The notes under the pieces: generated by a model
What the model was told of the DNA's origin: nothing
The model's database searches: none
Seen by the model: the letters and a program-made list of their open reading frames with translations, nothing else
Program-made: the position numbers and the translations under genes
Part shown: one piece after another, positions 1-10,405 of the stretch
Layout of the letters: the number at the start of each line of letters is the position of its first letter
Position numbering within the stretch: position 1 is the stretch's first letter
Source: Dactylorhiza incarnata
Lineage: Eukaryota > Streptophyta > Magnoliopsida > Asparagales > Orchidaceae
Direction: 5' to 3'
DNA length: 64,000 bases
Assembly: GCA_033032865.1 (NCBI GenBank)
Contig: JAWHQI010000273.1
Location: forward strand, 620,001-684,000

Positions 1-62
1 TTTCTAATGGGGACTTGGTGTGAAAAATTCTGCGATCCCTTCCTCCATGGTTCAACCCAAAG

Positions 63-1514
63 GTGACTGCCATTGCTGAATCTCACAACATCAGCACCTT
101 GGAAATCGAAAACCTCATTGGGAATCTGAAAACCCATGAGTTGGAGCTGAAAACCCAAAGCGAGGAATATCCAAGGGAGCCAAGGAAAAGAGCTCTTGAT
201 CTCAAGGAGGACAAGGGAAAGGAGGAAGTGGAAGAATCTGATGATGAAGAAAGTTTATATGTACAAGAATTTAGAAGATTCATGAAAAATTCCAAGAGGC
301 AAAGGAAGTTCAAGAAATTTCTGAAGAAAGGTGCGCAAGAGAAGAGGAGCTGGAACAAACTGTCAAAAGGGACGGAGAGTGACGAAGGAAAGTTGGTTCT
401 GGAATGCTTCCATTTCCATAGACCTGGGCACATGAAAAGGGAATGCCCAAAGATCCAAAAGGAAGAAAAAGATTAACGAAACCGGGACAAAGGAAGAAAG
501 AAAGTGCTAAGAGCGCCAACATGGGACGATGTCGGTTCAGACGAGTCAAGCACTTCCGGTTCAAGCAGTGAGGATGAGTCAAATATGTGTCTCATGGGGA
601 AGCACGACAATGAATCCGACAACGAATCCAGTGTTCAAAGCGACACTGAGGTAATCCCTCCTTCATATGATAAGCTATATGAAACCTATGAATTATTATG
701 TAATAAACTTGATGAGGTACTGTTAGAGAAAAATTCCTGCAAACCTGAAAATAAGAAAATAAAGAAAGATTTGAGGGATTTAAATGATGAACTCGCCAAA
801 TGCGGAAAGGAGAAAGTCGAGTGTCAGGAGTGTTTTCACTCAGTGGCAACGATAAATGAACTAAAAGAAAGCCTCTCCAAGACTTCCTCAAAAGTAGAAA
901 GTCTTACAAACGAGAAGAAGGTTTTGGAGAAAAGGCTTCACATTTCTCCTACGTATGTGGATGAAAATAGAAAGCAGTTCGCGAATTAGTGTGTGGTGCT
1001 CGTCACAGAAAACACCACATTGAAAGCAAGGATTCATTACTTGAACTGTGTTGTCTAGAAATTTGGGATAGGCTAGAAATCTTTGAATATGCTTCTGGGA
1101 GCACAGTGCTTTGGATCTGGAAAATTTGGGCTGGGCTACGTAAGCAAAGCGCTACCGCCAAGTGTTGGCGGTAGTTCATCTCCAACAAAGAATAAAAATA
1201 TGTTTAAGAAAAATAAAAAAATTTCTGAAAGTTCTGGAAGTTCCTCACCATCTTCCAGCATGGGCTCTACTAAAACGAAAAGGGCGACATCCACCGCTTA
1301 TACCTTGTGTGCCAAATGTAAAAAAAAAATTGGTCACACGTCTAGCTCATGTTTGAGGAAAGGTCAAAAGAAAGCAACGCAAGTCTGGGTACCGAAGTCG
1401 TCTACCTACACTATGGGTGGAACAACATGGGTAACCAGATCTTTACCCTCATCTTGTTTAGGGCTTCTTCCATGTACAGTACACGTGGAGTTATGTCCTG
1501 AAGTCTTGTTCTAG
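63..1514 (+). pseudogene. copia gag (Sirevirus-like) pseudogene
   Basis: One reading frame runs from before position 63 to 1514 and is broken by four in-frame stops (474-476 TAA, 987-989 TAG, 1056-1058 TAG, 1074-1076 TAG). The N-terminal part matches the UBN2-type copia gag region (a segment reading L-I-G-N-L-K-T-H-E-L-E). It is followed by a lysine-rich stretch and a CCHC zinc knuckle at about residues 115-128 (C-x2-H-x4-H-x4-C variant, with F-H replacing the usual second Cys). An acidic serine-rich linker and coiled-coil-like charged segments come next, then a second knuckle (CAKC...GHTSSSC) and a WVPK motif at about 1387-1398. Gag normally packages element RNA in cytoplasmic particles; the stops make this copy inactive. 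The start lies left of the window or in another frame. Confidence 0.8.
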
Positions 1515-1933
1515 TCGTTAGAAGAGGAATCTCTATATATAGTTAAGGGTTAATTTCTTTAAACCCTAATTGTGAATAGAAATAGACATTTGTATTCTTC
1601 TCTGTCGGCATATTCTCGTTCTCGCAAAAGAAGTTCTCGTCGCTGATAAATAGATTTCCCGATTCTTCTCAAAGAAAAGTCTCGACTAGATCACTGATTT
1701 CAGATTCTCCAAGTTTCCACAAGATTTAGTTTATTCTCAAGTTCAGATCAAGTTCTTTCAAGTTCAAGCATTCTTGTCCTTCAACCTTTTGAAGTTCAAG
1801 CTTCTCTCTCAAGCAAGGAAGAAGAATTGTTTCTCTCAGATCTGAAGTTGAATCTCTTTGAGATTTCAAGAAGATTGTTTTCAATCTATAGTTTGTAAAG
1901 AAATCTTTTTTTCATCTCTTTTAGGAAGTTTCA
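1515..1933 (+). mobile_element. left part of probable copia 3' LTR
   Basis: Non-coding pyrimidine-rich sequence follows the gag stop and leads into the solo-LTR insertion. A 'CTATATATAG' TATA-like run at about 1531 and the following T/C-rich leader resemble the promoter and R region of a copia LTR. The LTR start was not found because no second copy exists in the window. Positions 1929-1933 (TTTCA) are the left target duplication of the solo LTR that starts at 1934. Confidence 0.4.
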
Positions 1934-2415
1934 TGTAACGCCCCGGAATTTTCGGCTATTATTTGAAATATATTGATGACGTCATAATGACGTAAGGGCA
2001 TTACGTTAGTGCGGAGTTAACGGTGCGCCGTCGTTTGCGTGTTTTCATGTCCATTCGGTCAAGTCAACCAAATTTTGGAACAACCCGGAATTGGAAAATT
2101 TTACGTTAGGAAACTAGATTATTTAATTTTAGAGAGACCCTTAAAGTTTCATGGCGTTCCGAGCAATATTAGAGCCTCGGTAATTTTTAGAAGATTTGTA
2201 TGTATTTAACGTTCGCCGTAAACTTCGGTCATTTATATCTTGAGAATGGCACGTCGGATTTTGATCCCGACTTCACCGTTGGATTCGTAGCGCCCAACTT
2301 TGGTGTGAATTTCATCGATTTCGGCTTTCGTTTGGTTTTGGTAATAATATATCATTATATTTATTATTTATTAATAACTAATGCACATATATATACATAA
2401 TAATAAAATAAAAAA

Positions 2416-2427
2416 GGGGGGGGGGGG
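2416..2427 (+). repeat. 12-nt poly-G run
   Basis: Twelve consecutive G residues directly abut the triple palindrome in the U3 part of the solo LTR. Such runs are prone to length error in sequencing. Confidence 0.8.
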
Positions 2428-2475
2428 ATTTCACGTGAAATAGGATTTCACGTGAAATCCTATTTCACGTGAAAT
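2428..2475 (+). repeat. three tandem ATTTCACGTGAAAT palindromes, 17 bp period
   Basis: The perfect 14 bp palindrome ATTTCACGTGAAAT occurs at 2428-2441, 2445-2458 and 2462-2475, with exactly 17 bp between starts. The middle copy extends to a 20 bp palindrome (AGG...CCT). Each carries a CACGTG core, the G-box bound by plant bZIP and bHLH factors. The position in the LTR, about 500 bp upstream of the TATA-like run, fits an enhancer, but binding is an inference. Confidence 0.85.
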
Positions 2476-2481
2476 GGCGTG

Positions 2482-2900
2482 TTGTTAACCGCACCCCAGT
2501 TTTGGCTATCCGCAACCCATTTTTATGAAGTATTACGTTTTTTTTGGAAATACGCCTTGTACAAGCATTTTTTGTAAAACTGTTCAACACGAAAGTTGTA
2601 GATATCGTCGATATCTACAACTTTCGTGTTGAGCATTTTTGCTAAAAATGCACGCACAAGACGTATTGCCGCTCGATTTGAAATATGGGGGTAACTATAA
2701 CGATTTTTTTGGAAATACGCATTGTGCATGCATTTTTAGGAAAAATGTTCAACACGAAAGTTGTAGATCTCACGATATCTACAACTTTATTGTTGAACAC
2801 TTTTCCTAAAAATGCTTGTACAAGGCGTATTTCCAAAAAAAATTTATAATACTTCATAAAAATGGGTTGCGGATAGCCAAAACTGGGGTGCGGTTAACAA
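2482..2900. mobile_element. foldback/MITE-like inverted repeat inside the solo LTR
   Basis: The ends are inverted copies: TTGTTAACCGCACCCCAG reads inward from 2482 and its complement ends at 2900. Identity runs about 54 bp and continues with mismatches to roughly 120 bp per arm. Two further near-perfect hairpins lie inside (about 2584-2633 and 2748-2799), sharing the arm sequence AACACGAAAGTTGTAGAT. There is no coding capacity. I could not find a clear target duplication, so it may be a foldback element, a MITE, or a palindrome grown within the LTR. Confidence 0.7.
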
Positions 2901-2954
2901 TTGCCTATTTTTTCCCTTAATATTATTATTATTAATAATACATATACATATATA

Positions 2955-3180
2955 TATTTATATAAAAATATATCTTCTTCCCCTACATTAGAACCGAATC
3001 AGCTTCTTCTTCTTCATTTTTTTTCGGCCAAACCAGTGAGCGAGAGACGGAGAGAGAAGCTTTTCGCGAACCTTCCGGTCGCCGCCGACGGAGCTCCGGT
3101 GGACGAAATTTTCAACCGAGCATAGATCCGGAAAGCTCTCGACGAGAGCTTCGCGTTCGTGGTGAGTATTTCCCGTTTCT
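2955..3180 (+). promoter_or_regulatory. putative core promoter and leader of the solo LTR
   Basis: A TATATTTATATAAAAATATA run near 2951-2972 is followed by TCTTCTTCCCC and a GC-richer leader (3000-3180), the usual layout of the U3/R junction in plant gypsy LTRs. The transcription start is not known. Confidence 0.35.
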
Positions 3181-6100
3181 TGGACTTATTCGCGCTAGGA
3201 TTTTTGGCCCTAACCCCCGTTTGGCCGTTTTTCTGTAGATTCTTCCTCCTCGTGTCTTATTTTGGGCTGATCTACGACGAGGAGTTGTTCGGAGGACGTT
3301 TTCGGTGATTTCAAGACAAGTGGTGTTCTGCTTGCTTTCTTCCCATTTTATCGTCTCCGATCGTTATTTATGCTAGTAGAAATTGTGTACGGATCTACCT
3401 ATTCGGTTTTGTCTCGTTTGCCCAAGGATTTCGTGTGTTGATTCATGAAAGGGTATCTTTGTCGAGGTGATGCTCGTCGGAAACCTTGTCGTTCTTCCGA
3501 TGTAGTTCCATAGTCGGAAGCCTCATCATCTCATATCATGTCATTTGTGCGTCGTACCTCTTGCTAGTCGTGTTGGTTGGATTTACCCGTCGGTTGTCGA
3601 AGTAAATCGTTATTTCATCGTAAGCATTGTTAAATATTTTTTTAGTGCAACCTGTGGCCTTGGAAAGGCATCATTGTGTAGGTCTCGGAGTTTTGTCGGG
3701 CCGACTGAATCGTCGCGTAGCTTCGACCAAGTAAATGACCTCATTTGTGTAAGCATCGTATTGATCGTCGAAGTTCAGTTGACAAAACCCTTGTCGCTTT
3801 CCGTTGGCTTTAGTTCGTCGAATGCCTTGTTGCCTCCTGCCGCCTCGCTGGTTTGTTGTGTCGTTTGGATCGCCGTGTCAATTGGAGTAAGTCTTCCGCT
3901 ATAAATGTGGTATGTTTTTCTTTGTCGTTAGCATTGTCGGATCATTCGTGTATGTCCTTGGACTTGGAAAACATTGCGGCTAAGGCCTTGGAGTTTGGTC
4001 ATGCTAGTTTGTGTCATTGTGTCGAACGTATGCTGCAATCTGGTTTTAATCCTTTGTTAGTTATATCGTTTAGATTTTTCATATGATGATGCATATAAGA
4101 ATGTATATATATAATATAAGTTGGGTTGTGCGCATCGTGGTTAATACCCCGACACAGTACCATTTATGGTACAGTTTTGCACTGTTGGTTGTGCACGTCG
4201 TGGCAAGATCCCCGCCACGGTGCCTTGTTGCTTGTGGATCATACACCCAGGCTTTGCCCGGTGTTTTGATGCCTTTTGGAGCTGATCAGTCTCTCTTAAA
4301 CTTGAACTTGAAATTAATTATGAAAATGTGACAGGATATACATATATATACATATGCATCTTTTTGCTCCCGGTTATGAGTTGTTTACCTTGTGCTGCAT
4401 AGCTAGTTACCCTATGCTATTTTTGTTATTTATAATGACTTTTGTTGATAGCTTGTTCGTTTGTTTCCCTTCTACTAGAAGATTTGTCATTACTCGTTGT
4501 TTTCTATAGCATCACTTGCAGCCTCTTTCTGAGGTGTTCTTTTTCTGAATGCCTCAGGTGCAGAGTAGTAGTAGGCTGGACAGATAGAGTTCCTGTCTTC
4601 AGTGATGCGAGTCGTAGCAGCCCTTTTGATTCTTCCTCTCTTACTTTGAGGTAGTCTCTGTCTCAGTACATCTTAGACTGGTTTTCCTATGGGTTTGTGT
4701 CAGTCTGTTGACACCCATAGTGTTTCTCCTAGTGATTGTGTAACATCCCGATTCGAGCTAGACCCCTTGGGCGCGTTTTTGAGTCGAGCGAGGTGACTCG
4801 AGCTCGGGGTGTACTGAGGGTCAGGCTTGCACCTGAGCCGGGGAAGTACACTCGACGAATGCGGCGAGTACCAGTTCTATTCTTTGCCCCGATGTTTGCT
4901 GTATCGGGATCCGAGCCGTCCGGAGAGCATAACTTGAGTGATAAAACTCGAAGGAGGCGTACCGCCTCGAAGGAATTATAGTACGAACGTTAGCTTAAAT
5001 AACGTGGTCTGCGAATATCATATTTATCCAAAATGGTGAAATTGACCAAACGATCTCGGAATTCACCTCAGTCAATTTTGTTAGACTCGTGAAACCCATA
5101 CGAGGCCAACGAAACTGTCCGCGCTCGATTCTGATAAGAATCGGCGAAATTATAACGTGATTTTGCAAATAGCTCATTTACCCAAAAATGTGAAATCGAA
5201 CAAACAACCTCGAAATGGACCCCAGTCAGTTTTGTTGGACTCGTAATGATGATACGAGTCCAACCGAGTCGTCCGGTCGAAATTCCGACGTCGTTCCATG
5301 AGTTTTAATGCGGCGTAAAATTAGGCCGTAAGCGCTCCGGCGAGCGTAAAATGAGCAAACGAACTCGGATTTGATCGTGGACAGTTCCGATAGATGCGTA
5401 TCAGCGAGACGGTCGTAACAAGCCCGTCCGGAACAAATTACGAGTTCCCAAGAGCGATATGCGGGCGTTTGAATGAAATAGCTTAATGTTTTAATAATAT
5501 AATAATAATATTAATAATATATATATATATACACACGTTAGTTTTAGGTTTAGAAAAACGCCAACCCGATCTCCCCTCCTCCCGTGCCTGCGCCGTCAAG
5601 CTTCCCCTCCAGTCGACCTCCTCTCCTCCACCTCCGGCGAGTCCGACCACCTCAAGTCCGGCCGGCCACCTCCTCTCCATCTCAGGAGATCTGCTCCCGC
5701 CGCCCTCTATCTCCTCCGGCGACCTAGCTCCAAAGTCCAGTCGGCCACCTCTTCTTCTTCTCTGTTTTTTGGCCAGGGAACAGGAAGACCACCTCACACC
5801 CGACAACTCTTCATTTCCAGTAAGGTTCCCCTCCGGCGAGCTCTCCCGTGGCCGCCCTTCACGAGATCGTCATCCAGCGCCTCCGCCTCTCCTCTTCGTC
5901 CATGGCAGCTGGCGAACTCCCAGATCCATCTCCCTACAAATCTCTCCATTTCCCCTCTCTACACTCTAAGCTCCATTTTCAGCGAGATCCAAGACCGATT
6001 CCTCCGTTTGTGGTGGGCCGACCCGAGATCCTTGCGGATCAAGTTCCAACTGCGCCCTCGACTTCATTCTCCGGAGAGCACTGCTTCCAAGGCCGAAAAC

Positions 6101-6487
6101 AGCGAGCTCTCGCTCTCCAAACCAAAACAGCCCACTCGAGGGGCCGACTCCTCTTCGTCGACGTCCGACGAGATCCGGATCGGCGAGATCCGGCCATGAC
6201 CGGAAGCACGGACAAATGCCGCAAATGCGGCTATTGGGTTGCATGCATGGACACTCGGTGAGCTTCCTCCCCTCTCCCTTGGTGCTAGTTTCCTAGATCA
6301 CACTAGGTGAGATATCGATCTCAATAGAGTCGATTGGAGAGCAAGCCGTGAAGAGACGGCCTGAAATAAATGTTCCGGGCAAACGTTCCGGCCACTTCCG
6401 ACCGCTAACACGTCACCCGTCGATGTACCTCAAAGCGAGGAAGGTGGTGGCGGTGTTAGTCGGTCGGTTTGGGGTTTTTGGTGGCCG

Positions 6488-7001
6488 ATGGAAATAATTT
6501 TAAGAAATGCTGCTATTGAGACTAAAATTCTCAAATTCATCATTCCCTCTAGCCTATTTGATAAGCAAGCTGGAGACTTTGTGATATTGCATTATTTAAA
6601 CTATCATTATCAGATCAGAATTATTACTATAAAATTAACTTCCTTAACAGCAGTAATTCATGGAATTATTGACGAAATCGAAACCTACCACTTACCTATA
6701 ATAAAAGACCAGCAGCAAGTAATAGATATAGAACCAGCGCCAAATTAATGCTTCTCTTTTAGTAAATGGTCATATTACAAAATTACCTTCTGGTAAGTTA
6801 AAAATTAGCTTTATATTGTGGGATTCAAACTTAGAAAAAAATCTAATAGGAGAATTTTTTTGAAGTACAGCCACATTTATGGCGAAGAGTAGGACATAAA
6901 ATATCTGATAAAATTTATGAAAAATTACTGGAGATAAAGATTTTAAGATTCCTTCAGAATAAATAGTTAGCTCAAAAATACCAAATTGATCAGATAATTG
7001 C
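6488..7001 (+). other. unidentified ORF fragments in LTR (copy 1)
   Basis: An 86-codon ORF (6488-6748) is continued by a second open frame starting around 6750 and, after a one-base shift in a T7 run near 6856, by a third up to a TAG near 6965. Read together these give about 165 residues of ordinary, non-repetitive composition, rich in Ile, Leu and Lys. The AT-rich base composition differs sharply from the C-rich DNA just upstream. I do not recognise the family. It could be a captured gene piece, a relic of an ancestral element ORF, or chance. Confidence 0.3.
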
Positions 7002-7926
7002 AAAGTAATGAATCTACCACGACCTGAAAGAGATGTGTTATACTTCAGGTTGGGCAGATTGCAGCCCTAGGCTGGAGGTAGACGATGAGGTGATCGTCTG
7101 ATGTGCTTAAGAAGTGTGCTAGTAATTTTATTTTAATAACTGCAATTTTCTTTCACTCTTACATAGCCGAGTTTAAAAAGAATTTTATGTACCCTAGGTC
7201 TACCCTGTGCCCAAATATTTGTATGTTTAGGGCACTTTTGTTATAGTTTTGATCATAACTTAGAAAATTGACCTAAGAATAATTAGTGGGTGTAATCACC
7301 CCTAATGGCCCCAAATTTTTGGTGGCATGTAGATATGTATATGAGTAGCCTCTGTTTCAAATTTGAGGACAATTGGAGTTCATCTTAATGGTGAACCCCC
7401 AAGGGACATTTTGATGCCCTAGGTTTGAAAATCACTTAGCTTTGGTGGCTCGTGGATTTTGGTGCTTAGCCTTAAGGGCTTGTCCAAATCCAGTGGTAAT
7501 GGGGCTTAGGGATTGTGTAGGGTCTTGCTCATCATCAATGGGTGATCGGAGCAATTGAGACCAAAAACCCTAGCCCATACCTCTAAAATTACTTAATTGC
7601 CCTTTTGGGCCTTAATGAAGCAACTAGGACCTAAACACATATTTAGACAACCAAACTTCATCCCTAGGTAGGGAATAGTGCTATAGGGCTAGGATAATCA
7701 TCATGAGACTTGTTAGAGGCACATAAGTACTTTTCTCCCTAATAAATGAAATCGCCACCTTGTCCTTAATAAAATAAAATGCAAGGTCATAGGACCTCGT
7801 ATGACTTTGATATACTATCAGTGGCCGAGCTAGGGTGAAATAAGGCTATGGTAATTTTGTTATGAGTTATGGAAGCATTATTCCTTGTATAGGAAGTTTT
7901 AAGTGATTGCTAGCTTAAGGGAATTT

Positions 7927-8237
7927 AATCTTTTAAAATATCAAATCATGGGGCTATGATGTGATACCTGGTTATCTGAAGTTTGAGGTCAATATATGCC
8001 CATGTTAAACTGTTTGGAAGCTTGTTGAATTCTATTTCTTGTACCTCATGTAGAAATTGGAATTTACACCCCTTGAATATTAAATCTTTTTAAAAATATC
8101 AAATCATGGGGCTATGATGTGATACTTGGTTATCTGTAGTTTTAGGTTAATATATGCCCATGATAATTGTTTGGAAGCTAGTTGAATTTTATTTCTTGTA
8201 CCCCATGTAGAAATTGATAATTGCCGTCTTTGGATGT
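7927..8237 (+). repeat. two-copy tandem duplication inside 5' LTR
   Basis: A unit of about 156 bp starting AATCTTTTAAAATATCAAA is repeated (from 7927 and from 8082), with shared blocks such as GGGGCTATGATGTGATAC. A weaker third start (GATCATTTTAAAATACCA, near 8250) suggests older expansion. The same duplication is in the 3' LTR. Confidence 0.75.
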
Positions 8238-10405
8238 TTGATCATTTTAAAATACCAGAACACATGGTAATGACACAATCTTTTGGCAGTGGACTCTAGG
8301 TCCCAATTTGGACACCTGGTAATTTTTGTAGATTTTTCAGAAGTGAATTACTATTTTTCCTATTTATAGTGGCCTTTTGGTATTTAAACAATTATGATGA
8401 TGTAGTAGGCAAATGACATCCTAGGGTCATGATACTCAGTGAACCACCATGATATGGAATATTATCTTACTGATAATTCTCATGAAGCATGAAGAAGCAT
8501 TTTGAGGGTAATTCATGTGTAATGTGATTTAAAGCCTTAACTACTTAAGATTATAATAAATACCAATTTAATATGGAAGATTATGGAAATTGGAACATAT
8601 CTTACTAAGGTCAGAGAGAGCCTAGGATAACTATTAGAGACCTTGGTGATGACTTTTTAGAAGGGTTCCCTTATGGGGTTGATGGTTAGTTCAAATTAGT
8701 GGTCTGCGTTTAGTAAAAACAGAATTTTGAGTTTTAGATAATTCAGGCCCACCAAGTAGTGTTTAGAAGTTGTATACAATCAGTAATTGAGTTATAGCAC
8801 CCAAGGACTCAAGGAGGGTCAACCCTAGGGTTACTTGTGGGGTGGTGCTAGAGTTGATGTAGAAGGAATGAAGTTACGTCCAACCCGATTGGATGGAACG
8901 GGAAATGAGCTAAGTCACTTTAACTATATATGAAATGATGAAGGGTGAACCAATTGTTAACCATCAACCAAAGTAATTGTCTTGAGGAGGATGGTGGGGT
9001 TGAGCCCATTGCGTCCCCTAGTACCGATGAGAGCCCTTCACCGGGTATACCTCGGGAAGTCCAAGATTAACCCTAAATTGCAATAACATTTAAAGTAGGC
9101 AAGAGTAGCCATAGTAGGGTAAGATTGGATTTATGTATCTCCTCCCAGTGTGGGAGTGACAGGTGTGTGGTATACTGGGTTAGACGAGCTGGAGGCTCGA
9201 GGGGAGGATAGCCCCGTTAGTTCTTGGGTAATTATGGCAGGTCATCGGTACTAGGCAGGTCGTCACACCGACCGCGGTACGTGGACTTAGCGGGTGTGTT
9301 GGGGTCTGAGGGGCTAGCTTGTCTGCGTGTCGGGATGACAATTCCTCGAAGACACCTTCCACTTAGCTCATAGCCTGGTGGACTCCAGCAAAGAGTACGC
9401 AGAGCTCCGCGGTTGTTTAGCGTCGTGGCGTACGTGCGGTCTAGGCCTGGTAGTGTGCATACCCGCCTAGGAGTGGACAGCCCGGTCCGCTACCACCGCG
9501 TGTCACAGCGGTTGGTACCCGAGAGGTTGGCTTCCTCTCAAATAGAGGGAACTACAAAGGTCTGTGTGCACAGAGTCGTGTGTGTGAGTTCATTGCATAA
9601 TCATTCATAGCATAAGCATAGCATACGCACTTGCAGATCCTCATCATATAAATTAGTATGGGCTCTTTTATATGATGAGTTATAATTCCTGGAAATCCTA
9701 ACTTATAAGTTTGTATGGGCATTCATATAAGTTAGGGTACGAGATTGATTACTAGTCGCTACTGTTCTTACTGCCTTGCTTTACCTGCTTTACTTACTGT
9801 TTATTTACTGTTGTACACCTTTATTATACTCCTGCTTATACATGATTAGATTAGCCCTTTTTACCCTTGTGTAGCTTAGAATTTGTGTATATACTAGTTT
9901 ACTTTTCCCGTCACCTGCTTTGTATATATTACTGTTATATTGCAGCTTTTCTTCCTTTCCTTCCGCCCGGTGCCTTGGAGTCGCCGGGGGAGCGGATGGG
10001 AAGCCACTTAGTCTTTATGACTAACGGTTGCTACCTCCCTCTTTTTAGGAGCACATTCAGATGTGTAGCAGCGTTCAGCACCGGAGGCCAGCCGGGTCAG
10101 GTGTGCAGGGCTGGGGTTTATGGTACCTTAGCTGCCGTTAGTGACAGAGGCGGGTGAGTGTTTTGAGATGTAGCCCTTGGGGCATTTAGCTGATTACTCT
10201 GATTTGGACATTCTTACTTATTGTGAATTTTTGGCTTTTAATACTTTCTTTCATTGATGGGTTGGCGCTGTGTAGTTGGTTTAGCCGGCAGGATAGGCGT
10301 CTTGTGGGGGATGCTAGCTCGTGTGCTTGCGCTTCCGCAAGGCGACTGTCCTGGGCATAAGATTCCCCTCGGCCGTGTTGTGTGTTCCGGGAGGGGGATC
10401 TTACA

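Larger units (their letters stand above)
4739..10405 (+). repeat. 5' LTR (5667 bp) of giant-LTR element
   Basis: In order it contains a TGTAACATCCCG start, an AT microsatellite at about 5494-5532, a C-rich segment at 5560-6250 (possible leader), an AT-rich segment at 6480-7010 with broken ORFs, a tandem duplication at 7927-8237, a GC-rich segment at 9180-9560 and a TTACA end at 10401-10405. It is over 99% identical to the 3' copy by eye. Confidence 0.93.

Noticed and set aside
5848..6261. 137-codon ORF in the giant LTR ending with a CRKCGYW segment
   Set aside because: It sits in a C-rich probable leader, overlaps open frames on both strands and shows no recognisable domain; the Cys pair alone is not a zinc finger.
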